Assembly: GCA_947453875.1 (NCBI GenBank)
Contig: CANGIH010000032.1
Span: 1-11,828, forward strand
DNA from: Planctomycetaceae bacterium
Lineage (GTDB): Bacteria > Planctomycetota > Planctomycetia > Pirellulales > UBA1268
Length of the DNA: 11,828 nucleotides
Direction of reading: 5' to 3'
Each line of letters opens with the position of its first letter. The first letter of the stretch is position 1. Made by a program: the position numbers and the translations under genes. Shown here piece by piece: positions 5,799 through 11,828 of this stretch. The notes beneath the pieces are model-generated. The model did no database searches. It was given only the letters and a program-made list of their open reading frames with translations, and was not told the DNA's origin.

Positions 5799-6665
5799 CT
5801 ACCGGGGGGTGGCCGCGAGATAGTCGGCGATTCCCTGCTGCCAGTCGGGGAGGGTGATGCCGAGTTTCGCAAGCTTCGACGTGTCGAGGATGCTGTAGGG
5901 GGGACGGGCGACCGGGCTCGGGTATTCCCTCGACTCGATCGCCGTCACCACCGTCGGCAGCCCCGCCTGGTGAAAGAGCTCCGTGGCGAACTGGTGCCAG
6001 CAGGTGCCGCCGGAGTTCGTGGCGTGGTAGGTGCCAGGCGTGCCATCATCGAGCAGGGCGAGGATCGCCGCGGCGACATGCGGCACGTAGCTCGGCGTGC
6101 AGAACTGGTCGGCGACGACGCGCACCTCCGGCCGGTCGCGGGCGAGGACGAGCATCGTGTCGGCGAAGTTCCGCCCGCGGACCGGCCCCGACTCGCCCGC
6201 CGAATAGAGGCCGCAGGTGCGCACCACCTGATGGCGTTCCCAGCTCCGTGCGGCCGCCTCGCCGGCGAGTTTGCTTGCGCCGTACTGGCCGAGCGGCCCG
6301 GTGGCGTCGTCTTCGGTGTAGGGAATCGTCCGCGCCGCATCGGCACCGAAGACATAATCGCTGCTCACCTGCACGAGGAGCGCGTCGACTTCGCGGCAGG
6401 CGTCGGCGAGCGCCCTGACGGCGTGCTCGTTGGCGGCCCGGCAGGCGGCCTGTTCGGTCTCGGCCTTGTCGACGGCGGTCCAGGCGGCGCAGTTGATCAC
6501 GGCGCGGGGCCGCAGCGACCCGATCACGGCGCGGACGGCCGCCGCATCGGTGATGTCGAGGCTGCGTCTAGGCAGCGCCGCGGCGTTGGGTCCGAGCAGG
6601 CGGAGAAGCGACTTCCCCAGTTGGCCAGATGACCCGGTAACCGCGATCGTTCCCGTCGTCGACAT
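5799..6665 (-). CDS. rfbD: dTDP-4-dehydrorhamnose reductase
   Basis: Last step of dTDP-L-rhamnose synthesis: NAD(P)H-dependent reduction of dTDP-4-keto-L-rhamnose at C4, in the cytoplasm. The 288-residue length fits the family. VTGSSGQLGKSLL (9-21) is the Rossmann loop, INCAAWTAVDKAE (57-69) is a RmlD hallmark, SSDYVFG (101-107) and Y128-GAS-K132 supply the catalytic Ser/Tyr/Lys, and GRNF, DQFCTPSYV and RPPYSILDTSKL follow in the usual order. The stretch VRTCGLYS stands where most homologues have VRTSWVY, a mild deviation. The start at 6665 is fixed because the Rossmann loop begins at residue 9; AAGGGA lies seven bases upstream, inside rfbA. It overlaps the 3' end of rfbA by 98 bases in another frame, which suggests translational coupling. 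The product of rfbC (3,5-epimerase) needed before it is not encoded in the window. Confidence 0.96.
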   Translation of the reverse strand: MSTTGTIAVTGSSGQLGKSLLRLLGPNAAALPRRSLDITDAAAVRAVIGSLRPRAVINCAAWTAVDKAETEQAACRAANEHAVRALADACREVDALLVQVSSDYVFGADAARTIPYTEDDATGPLGQYGASKLAGEAAARSWERHQVVRTCGLYSAGESGPVRGRNFADTMLVLARDRPEVRVVADQFCTPSYVPHVAAAILALLDDGTPGTYHATNSGGTCWHQFATELFHQAGLPTVVTAIESREYPSPVARPPYSILDTSKLAKLGITLPDWQQGIADYLAATPR

Positions 6666-7605
6666 GCGCTGATCCCTTGGCCAATTCCTCGCCGGCGATC
6701 TGGACGAGATACCGGCCGTAATCGTTGTTCATCGTCCGACCAACCGCCTCGAGACCTTCGCGCGACAGCCAGCCCATCCGGTAGCCGATCTCCTCGAGAC
6801 AGGCGATCTTCAGCCCCTGCCGCTCCTGGATCGTCTGCACGAATCCGGAGGCCTGCATGAGCGAGTCGGGGGTGCCGGTGTCGAGCCAGGCGAAGCCGCG
6901 GCCGAGGGTCTCGACACGGAGGGCCTGCTCCTCCAGATAGACACGATTGAGATCGGTGATCTCCAGTTCGCCGCGCGGGCTCGGCGCGAGTGCGGCGGCG
7001 ATGTCACAGACGCGGGAGTCGTAGAAATAGAGTCCCGGCACGGCATGATTGCTCTTCGGTGCCTTTGGCTTCTCCTCGAGCGACACAGCCCGCCCCTCGT
7101 CGTCGAACTCGACGACGCCGAACCGCTCCGGATCACGAACGGGATAGGCGAAGATCGTCGCACCGTCGTCACGGTCGGCCGCCCGCCTGAGGACATCCTG
7201 GAAACCATGGCCGTAGAAGATGTTGTCGCCGAGGACGAGCGCCGCCCTAGCCCCGCCGAGAAATTCCCGGCCGATGAGGAATGCCTGGGCGAGCCCCTCC
7301 GGTCGCGGCTGTTCGGCGTAGGAAAGCGACACGCCAAACGCGGCGCCGTCGCCGAGGAGTCGCTTGAAATGGGGAAGATCGTGCGGCGTCGAGATGAGGA
7401 GGATGTCGCGGATCCCGGCGAGCATCAGTGCCGACAGCGGATAGTAGACCATCGGCTTGTCGTAGATCGGCAGCAGTTGCTTCGAGATCGCAAGCGTCAT
7501 CGGATTCAGTCGCGTGCCCGCGCCTCCCGCAAGCACGATGCCCTTGAGCGGCGGACGGGCCGCCGGCGTATTCGGGAAGGCGATGCTGCCTCGGGGGGGA
7601 GTCAT
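6568..7605 (-). CDS. rfbA: glucose-1-phosphate thymidylyltransferase
   Basis: First step of dTDP-L-rhamnose synthesis: dTTP + glucose-1-phosphate to dTDP-glucose + pyrophosphate, cytoplasmic. The sugar-nucleotidyltransferase signature LAGGAGTRLNPMT (25-37) is followed by SKQLLPIYDKPMVYYPLS (41-58), PEGLAQAF (102-109), LGDNIFYG (125-132, with the metal-binding Asp), EEKPKAPKSNHAVPGLYFYD (177-196) and WLDTGTPDSLMQAS (240-253). From the ATG at 7605 it has 345 residues, about 50 more than a typical RmlA. About 20 extra residues precede the catalytic loop, and about 35 follow the usual end near NNDYGRYL (293-300). The C-terminal tail (GSAHVDDGN...) is read from the first codons of rfbD in another frame and has no family counterpart. 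The frame is open upstream to 7893 but that stretch is not conserved. Likely first gene of rfbA-rfbD, possibly with the aquaporin. Confidence 0.96.
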   Translation of the reverse strand: MTPPRGSIAFPNTPAARPPLKGIVLAGGAGTRLNPMTLAISKQLLPIYDKPMVYYPLSALMLAGIRDILLISTPHDLPHFKRLLGDGAAFGVSLSYAEQPRPEGLAQAFLIGREFLGGARAALVLGDNIFYGHGFQDVLRRAADRDDGATIFAYPVRDPERFGVVEFDDEGRAVSLEEKPKAPKSNHAVPGLYFYDSRVCDIAAALAPSPRGELEITDLNRVYLEEQALRVETLGRGFAWLDTGTPDSLMQASGFVQTIQERQGLKIACLEEIGYRMGWLSREGLEAVGRTMNNDYGRYLVQIAGEELAKGSAHVDDGNDRGYRVIWPTGEVASPPARTQRRGAA

Positions 7606-7994
7606 GGTGGCCCCTGGATGGTCGCGGAGATTCGGATCGAAGCGGGATTCAGCCACGTCACGGCCCGCGGCAGGGAGGGGAAGTAGACGATCGGCGACGG
7701 CAACACCAGCCCGGAATCCGACGGTCGGCCGGAAACGAAACGGTGTTGCGTCGCCCCGATCGACACCGGACAGTCGGACCACGAATCGGGATCGATTGGC
7801 GAACCGGGCCGACGGCGGGAAATGGGAAAGCTGCAGACGGCAGCAGACCCATCGATCCAGCAAGCTGGTCTGGAGCGCCACCCCCTCCATCACCGATACA
7901 CCCCGCAGACTCCGGGCGTTCCGAGACTCCGCGCATGTTCAATCGCCATCCGAGCCACTCCAGCCGACAGCGGCACCGTCATGGTGACCGTGGG
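7606..7994. other. divergent intergenic region between rfbA and the GT2 gene
   Basis: This gap of about 390 bases separates two divergent transcription units and should hold promoters for both. The visible structure is an inverted repeat at 7696-7752. No convincing -35/-10 pair was found on either strand. If the GT2 gene instead starts at the in-frame ATG at 7935, the gap shrinks to about 330 bases. No protein-coding signal that I can support lies here. Confidence 0.5.
7696..7752. repeat. 8-bp inverted repeat upstream of rfbA
   Basis: GCAACACC (7700-7707) is perfectly matched by GGTGTTGC (7742-7749). The pairing extends by GAC/GTC on the outside with one unpaired G, giving 11 paired bases around 34 bases. 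The spacer holds the small palindrome CCGACGGTCGG. Its place about 95-145 bases before the rfbA start suits a regulator site or a leader hairpin, but chance is possible in GC-rich DNA. Confidence 0.3.
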
Positions 7995-9113
7995 ATGGCG
8001 GAGCGTGTCTTCCTGGCGCGGGACTGGATCCATTCCCACGACGACGACGCCCCTTCGATACCACTCGGGCCGATCGCCCGCGGGGCACTCCCGTGGCAAC
8101 GCGACGAGCAGGTGGCACGCTGCCCGATCGCCCCGCTGCCGACCGGGGTCCGACGGCCGGGCTATGCGGTGATGCTGCCGACCTATGAGCCAGACGTCCG
8201 CCTGAAGCGCGCCCTCCTGTCCGTCCTCGCCCAGGCACCGGGCCCCGACGCGATGCAGATCGCCGTCATCGACGATGCTTCCAGCCAGGTCGATGTCGAG
8301 GCGATCGTCCGCGCCTGCGACCCGACAGGGCGGGTGGAGTTCCACCGCCACGACCAGCGCGTGGGGCTTGCCGGCAACTGGAACCGCTGCCTCGGTCTGG
8401 CGCGCGGCAGGCTCGTCCATCTCCTCCACCAGGACGACGCTGTGATGCCGGGGTTTTACAGCCGCATGGAGCATGGTTTCCTCGCGGCCCCCGACGCCGG
8501 CATGGCCTTCTGCCGCACCCGGATCGTCGACGGCGACGACCGTCTCATCAAGACCTCGTCGCGCCAGCAGTGGATCCCCGGGATCCTCTCGGCATGGCTG
8601 CCGCGGATCGCGGAGCGACAGCGGATCCAGACCCCCGCCGCCGTGGTCGCCCGCAGCGTGTACGAACGCCTCGGTGGATTCCGCTCCGACCTCTGCCACG
8701 CGCTCGACTGGGAGATGTGGGTGCGGATCGCCGCGGCGTATCCGGTGTGGTACGAGCCGCGCGTGCTGGCACTCTACCGACGGCACCGCGGCAATGAATC
8801 GAGCCGGCTCCTCACCAGTGGCGCCGTCTGGCCCGACCTCCACAAGGCGATCGAGCTCAACACCCGCTGGCTGGCCGGAACCGATCAGGAACGCGTGCGG
8901 CAGCGGAGCGCCCGCTGGTATGCAGGCTCCGCCCTGCGGACGGTCGAGAAGCAACTCCGGCGTGGTGAACTCGAGGCCGCAGGCCGGACGCTCTCCCACC
9001 TTCCAGACCTGCTCCGCTTCCTGCCCGACGGCGGCGACCGCAGCCCGCCGCTGCGCCGCACCGGCAGGCTCCAGGATCGGCTGCGGACGGCCCGCCGCCG
9101 CGCCGCCGCCTGA
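7995..9113 (+). CDS. GT2-family glycosyltransferase
   Basis: A GT-A fold transferase of 372 residues from the ATG at 7995. YAVMLPTYEPDVRLKRALLS (57-76) is the N-terminal strand and helix, with the uracil/nucleotide-binding loop. IAVIDDASSQVD (89-100) carries the conserved Asp pair D93-D94, and RVGLAGNWNRCLGLARGRL (122-140) matches the 'N.G...n.g...A.G' segment. HLLHQDDAVMPGFY (142-155) contains the metal-binding D-x-D equivalent, followed by ALDWEMWVRIA (236-246) near the catalytic base and LALYRRHRGNESS (258-270). About 55 polar residues precede the domain, and an Arg-rich tail of about 90 residues follows it. No membrane helix is seen, so it is cytosolic or peripheral. Donor and acceptor unknown; by context a rhamnose or other deoxyhexose transferase. 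The frame is open to 7743 and has another ATG at 7935; neither start has a Shine-Dalgarno, and 7995 is chosen because the earlier stretch looks non-coding. It is 45 bases upstream of the RgpF-like gene. Confidence 0.88.
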   Translation: MAERVFLARDWIHSHDDDAPSIPLGPIARGALPWQRDEQVARCPIAPLPTGVRRPGYAVMLPTYEPDVRLKRALLSVLAQAPGPDAMQIAVIDDASSQVDVEAIVRACDPTGRVEFHRHDQRVGLAGNWNRCLGLARGRLVHLLHQDDAVMPGFYSRMEHGFLAAPDAGMAFCRTRIVDGDDRLIKTSSRQQWIPGILSAWLPRIAERQRIQTPAAVVARSVYERLGGFRSDLCHALDWEMWVRIAAAYPVWYEPRVLALYRRHRGNESSRLLTSGAVWPDLHKAIELNTRWLAGTDQERVRQRSARWYAGSALRTVEKQLRRGELEAAGRTLSHLPDLLRFLPDGGDRSPPLRRTGRLQDRLRTARRRAAA

Positions 9114-9158
9114 CGCCCCAGGAGTCGTGCCGCCGGCCCGCCGCGAGCACCCCACCCC

Positions 9159-10055
9159 ATGCGTCGTGCGATCGTCCTTGCGCATCACGACCCGGAGGGA
9201 ATCGTCGATCCGCATGTTGTCCATGCGTTGCGGGCCTACCGGCCGCTGGCCACGCGGATCGTGCTGGTCTCCAATTCGGCCCGCGTCCTGCCCGACACGC
9301 TTGCCGACGTTGTCGACACCTTCCTCCCGCGCGAGAACGTCGGCTATGACTTCGGCGCCTGGCAGGCGGGCCTGCGGTGCCTCTCGGCCGACGGAGGATT
9401 CGATGCGCCGCAATTCGACGAGGTGGTCTGCGTCAACGACAGCGTGTACGGACCCATCGGCGACCCTGTGGGGCTGTTCGCCGATCGGCGCACCGCCGAC
9501 GCCGACCTGTGGGGAATGGTGCTCTCGCAGCAGCCTCCCCAGGGAGGTGGCCGGTCGGCCCGGCCCCACCTCCAGTCCTGGTTCTTCGCCGCCCGCCGTC
9601 CGCTCCTCTCGGCCCCCGTCTGGAGCGACTTCTGGGCCGGGATCGCGCCCCAGCAGTCGAAGAACGACGTCATCAGCCGGTATGAGGTCGGGCTGTCGGA
9701 ACGTGTCATGACTGCGGGGCACCGGATCGCGGCGCTCCACGAAGCCCGCACCGCCGCGGCGATCGGCTGGGAGGAGATTCGTCCCCACCTTTCGCTGAGC
9801 GCACCGTGGCGTTCATGGCGGCTCCTGCGGAAGTCGCGGCGGCCGCTCCACAATCCCGCCGAGCTCACCTGGTGGCGCCTCCTCGAATCGGGGGTGCCGT
9901 TCGTGAAGATCTCGCTCCTGCGGGTCAACCACTACGGCCTCGACCCGGCGCGGATCCGCGCCGGGATCATGGCGGCGGCGGCAGGGAGCGGATTCGACGC
10001 CGGCCTCGTCACGCGCCATCTCGCCAGGGTCTCCGGGAAGCATCACCGCGGCTGA
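9159..10055 (+). CDS. RgpF-type rhamnan synthesis protein
   Basis: A 298-residue protein of the rhamnan synthesis F family (RgpF; Pfam PF05045, recognised from motifs, not searched). Motifs in order: AIVLAHHDPEGIVDPHVVHA (4-23), RIVLVSNS (33-40), LPRENVGYDFGAWQAGL (56-72), the acidic/Asn motif CVNDSVYGPI (91-100), DLWGM (116-120), HLQSWFFAARRPLL (137-150), KNDVISRYEVGLSERV (168-183) and near the C-terminus VPFVKISLLRVNHYG. In streptococci RgpF takes part in building rhamnose polysaccharides. Here it would act in the cytoplasm on the rhamnose made by the neighbouring rfb genes; that is inference. The protein is the single domain, without the fused glycosyltransferase domains seen in some larger homologues. 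The start at 9159 is set by the family N-terminus; AGGAG at 9120-9124 is too far away to serve it. It probably shares a transcript with the GT2 gene upstream. Confidence 0.9.
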   Translation: MRRAIVLAHHDPEGIVDPHVVHALRAYRPLATRIVLVSNSARVLPDTLADVVDTFLPRENVGYDFGAWQAGLRCLSADGGFDAPQFDEVVCVNDSVYGPIGDPVGLFADRRTADADLWGMVLSQQPPQGGGRSARPHLQSWFFAARRPLLSAPVWSDFWAGIAPQQSKNDVISRYEVGLSERVMTAGHRIAALHEARTAAAIGWEEIRPHLSLSAPWRSWRLLRKSRRPLHNPAELTWWRLLESGVPFVKISLLRVNHYGLDPARIRAGIMAAAAGSGFDAGLVTRHLARVSGKHHRG

Positions 10056-10114
10056 CTCCGGGGCCGACCAGCGGCGCCGGTTTTCGCGCCTTGCCCGTCG
10101 CAGGGGGAGGTGAA

Positions 10115-10143
10115 TTGGAATCGCGGGCCGGGTGTGCGATAGT
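10115..10143 (+). promoter_or_regulatory. candidate sigma70-like promoter of sucC
   Basis: TTGGAA (10115-10120) and GATAGT (10138-10143) are separated by exactly 17 bases. Each matches the consensus at four of six positions. It lies in the gap between the polysaccharide genes and sucC, and would start transcription near 10150, about 48 bases before the ATG. This is the best promoter candidate in the window. Confidence 0.5.
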
Positions 10144-10144
10144 A

Positions 10145-10160
10145 CCGCCCGCCGGGGCGG
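10145..10160 (+). promoter_or_regulatory. GC-rich hairpin at the predicted sucC transcript start
   Basis: CCGCCC-GCCG-GGGCGG forms a perfect 6-bp stem with a 4-base loop directly after the candidate -10. It overlaps the expected start point, so it would sit at the extreme 5' end of the transcript or act at the DNA level. No T-tract follows, so it is not a normal terminator. Confidence 0.35.
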
Positions 10161-10197
10161 CGACCGCCCCCCGGACTCGACGCCAGAAAGGGCCGGC

Positions 10198-11391
10198 ATG
10201 AAGATCCACGAATACCAGGCGAAGGACCTCCTCCGTGCGGCCGGAGTGCCGGTGCTTGCCGGCAAGGTCGCCCGCACCCCCGAAGAGGCCGCCGCAGCCT
10301 TCACCGCGCTCGGCACGCCTGTCTGTGCCGTGAAGGCCCAGATCCATGCTGGCGGCCGTGGCAAGGGATCGGTGAAGGGCTCCAGTCAGCGCGGCGTGGA
10401 ACTGGCCAAGAGCGCCGACGACGCGGCGCGGATCGCCAAGGGGCTCCTCGACCAGACCCTCGTCACGATCCAGACGGGCCCCGAAGGGCAGGTCGTCCGG
10501 CAGGTGTTCGTGGAGAGCGGCTGCCAGATCGAGCGCGAGCTCTACTGCGCGATCCTCGTCGACCGTCACGCCGGCTCGCCGGTCCTCATCGCCAGCACGG
10601 CCGGTGGCATGGACATCGAGGAGGTGGCGGCGAAGACCCCCGAGCTGATCATCACGGAGCCGTTCGACCCCGACCGCGGCCTCGCCGCCTGGCAGACGCG
10701 CGTCCTCTCCGCCCGGCTCGGCCTGCCGGCCGCGAGCTGGCGGGCCGCCGAACAGTTCTTCAAGTCGCTCACGAAGGCGTTCGTGAACCTTGATTCGTCG
10801 CTGCTGGAGATCAACCCGCTCGTCCTCACCAAGGACGGCAAGATGGTCGCCCTCGATGCCAAGATGACCTTCGACGACAACGCCCTGTTCCGCCATAAGG
10901 ATGTCGTCGCCCTCCGTGACGAATCCGAGGAGGAGCCGGCCGAGACCCGTGCGGCCGCTGCCGGCCTTTCCTATGTCAAGCTCAACGGCACGATCGGCTG
11001 CCTCGTCAACGGGGCCGGGCTGGCCATGAGCACGATGGATCTCGTCAAGTACCACGGCGGGGAGCCGGCCAACTTCCTCGACGTCGGCGGCGGTGCCGAC
11101 GTCAACCAGGTCACCGAGGCATTCCGGATCATCCTCTCCGACAAGAACGTCAAGGCGATCCTCGTCAACATCTTCGGCGGCATCATGCGTTGCACGACGA
11201 TCGCCACGGCGCTCGTCGAGGCCTCCAAGACCGTCGGCTTCACCGTCCCCCTCGTCGTCCGCCTTGAGGGCACCGAGGTGGAGGAGGGGAAGAAGATCCT
11301 CGCCAACAGCGGCACCACGATCATCACTGCCGACGGGCTCACCGATGCGGCAAAGAAGGTCGTGGCGGCATCGAAGGGCCTGAAGGCCTGA
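10198..11391 (+). CDS. sucC: succinyl-CoA synthetase, beta subunit (ADP/GDP-forming)
   Basis: With SucD it interconverts succinyl-CoA + NDP + Pi and succinate + CoA + NTP, the substrate-level phosphorylation step of the TCA cycle. At 397 residues it is slightly longer than E. coli SucC. MKIHEYQAKDLL (1-12) is the family N-terminus. The ATP-grasp part shows VKAQIHAGGRGKG (45-57), VESGCQIERELYCAILVDR (105-123), LLEINPLVLTKDGK (202-215) and ALDAKMTFDDNALFRH (218-233), with metal/nucleotide-binding Glu and Asp. The C-terminal CoA-ligase part carries LNGTIGCLVNGAGLAMST (262-279), GGEPANFLDVGGGA (287-300) and ILVNIFGGIMRC (321-332). The start has AAAGGG five bases upstream; a longer frame open to 10132 is not conserved. 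It has its own promoter candidate and is 84 bases upstream of sucD. Its housekeeping nature marks the right boundary of the polysaccharide cluster. Confidence 0.97.
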   Translation: MKIHEYQAKDLLRAAGVPVLAGKVARTPEEAAAAFTALGTPVCAVKAQIHAGGRGKGSVKGSSQRGVELAKSADDAARIAKGLLDQTLVTIQTGPEGQVVRQVFVESGCQIERELYCAILVDRHAGSPVLIASTAGGMDIEEVAAKTPELIITEPFDPDRGLAAWQTRVLSARLGLPAASWRAAEQFFKSLTKAFVNLDSSLLEINPLVLTKDGKMVALDAKMTFDDNALFRHKDVVALRDESEEEPAETRAAAAGLSYVKLNGTIGCLVNGAGLAMSTMDLVKYHGGEPANFLDVGGGADVNQVTEAFRIILSDKNVKAILVNIFGGIMRCTTIATALVEASKTVGFTVPLVVRLEGTEVEEGKKILANSGTTIITADGLTDAAKKVVAASKGLKA

Positions 11392-11475
11392 CCTCACCTC
11401 TGCCCCGAGCCCGATTCCAGAGCTTTTCCCCGCCTCCTTTTCCCATCCCTACACGCCTCCCGGCCACCACGCACC

Positions 11476-11828
11476 ATGAGCATCCTCGTCAACCGTGACA
11501 CCCGCGTCATCTGCCAGGGCATCACCGGCAAGGTTGGTGAATTCCACACCCGCGGCTGCCTCGACTACGGCACGCGGATGGTGGGGGGCGTGACGCCCGG
11601 CAAGGGGGGCGAGAAGGTCGCCGATCTGCCCGTCTTCGACACCGTTGCCGAGGCGGTCGCCGCCACCGGCGCGAACGCCACGATGATCTTCGTTCCCCCG
11701 CCGTTTGCCGCCGACGCCATCCTCGAGGCGGTCGCGGCGGAGATCCCGCTGGTGATCGCGATCACCGAGGGGATCCCGGTGATCGACATGGCACGCGTCA
11801 TGCCAGTGGTGCGGGCGTCGAAGAGCCG
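11476..11828 (+). CDS. sucD: succinyl-CoA synthetase, alpha subunit (3' end beyond window)
   Basis: The frame from the ATG at 11476 stays open to the window end (117 codons plus two bases), so only the N-terminal CoA-binding domain is seen. MSILVNRDTRVICQGITGK (1-19) and VGEFHTRG, then YGTRMVGGVTPGKGGEKV (31-48), LPVFDTVAEAVAATGAN (51-67), PPPFAADAILEAV (75-87) and IAITEGIPVIDMARV (94-108) match SucD throughout. The phosphohistidine that carries the phosphoryl group lies near residue 246 in E. coli and is beyond the edge. No Shine-Dalgarno precedes the ATG; the 84-base gap after sucC is pyrimidine-rich and has no visible terminator, so a shared sucCD transcript is likely. Confidence 0.96.
   Translation, partial: MSILVNRDTRVICQGITGKVGEFHTRGCLDYGTRMVGGVTPGKGGEKVADLPVFDTVAEAVAATGANATMIFVPPPFAADAILEAVAAEIPLVIAITEGIPVIDMARVMPVVRASKS

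Noticed and set aside
7890..9788. 632-codon minus-strand frame antisense to the GT2 and RgpF-like genes
   Set aside because: No family motif, and the plus-strand frames carry strong conserved motifs throughout.
10009..11397. 462-codon minus-strand frame antisense to sucC
   Set aside because: sucC is unmistakable on the plus strand; the mirror frame is a composition artefact.
1..11828. CRISPR array, tRNA, rRNA, insertion sequence or phage gene
   Set aside because: No direct-repeat array, no cloverleaf-like or rRNA-like stretch, and no transposase or integrase motifs were seen in any frame.

Overview
The window is GC-rich bacterial chromosome with tightly packed genes on both strands. It is mostly a surface-polysaccharide (O-antigen or capsule-like) gene cluster, with the succinyl-CoA synthetase genes sucC-sucD at the right edge. 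Few starts have a Shine-Dalgarno sequence, GC-rich codons dominate, and the sugar enzymes and the NIP-like channel have the flavour of environmental bacteria. A Planctomycetota-type or similar high-GC lineage is my best guess, but nothing in the window fixes the phylum. No rRNA, tRNA, CRISPR array, insertion sequence or phage gene was seen.

Left block (1-3483, all minus strand). Reading in the direction of transcription: a complete GT4 glycosyltransferase (3483-2314), a weak hairpin terminator and a candidate promoter, GDP-mannose 4,6-dehydratase gmd (2016-982), a small unrecognised 114-codon ORF starting 2 bases after gmd (979-635), and a second GT4 glycosyltransferase (609 to beyond the left edge). 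The last three look like one operon.

Middle block (3484-7605). rfbB (dTDP-glucose 4,6-dehydratase) runs rightward from a leader rich in hairpins. Facing it on the minus strand are rfbA (glucose-1-phosphate thymidylyltransferase), rfbD (dTDP-4-dehydrorhamnose reductase, overlapping rfbA by 98 bases) and a NIP/AqpN-like aquaporin. Together RfbA, RfbB and RfbD give three of the four steps to dTDP-L-rhamnose. The epimerase rfbC is not in the window.

Right block (7606-11828, plus strand). A GT2 glycosyltransferase and a RgpF-type rhamnan synthesis protein form a second small transferase unit. After a 142-base gap with a good sigma70-like promoter come sucC and the first 353 bases of sucD, which belong to the TCA cycle and end the polysaccharide region.

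How it fits together (inference): RfbABD supply dTDP-L-rhamnose and Gmd supplies GDP-4-keto-6-deoxymannose. The two GT4 enzymes, the GT2 enzyme and the RgpF-like protein would then assemble a deoxyhexose-containing glycan. No polymerase, flippase, ABC exporter or chain-length regulator is visible, so the locus probably continues to the left. I found no clearly novel multi-gene system. The items most worth a second look are the rfbA/rfbD overlap, the structured rfbB leader, the unusual aquaporin filter and the small ORF after gmd.
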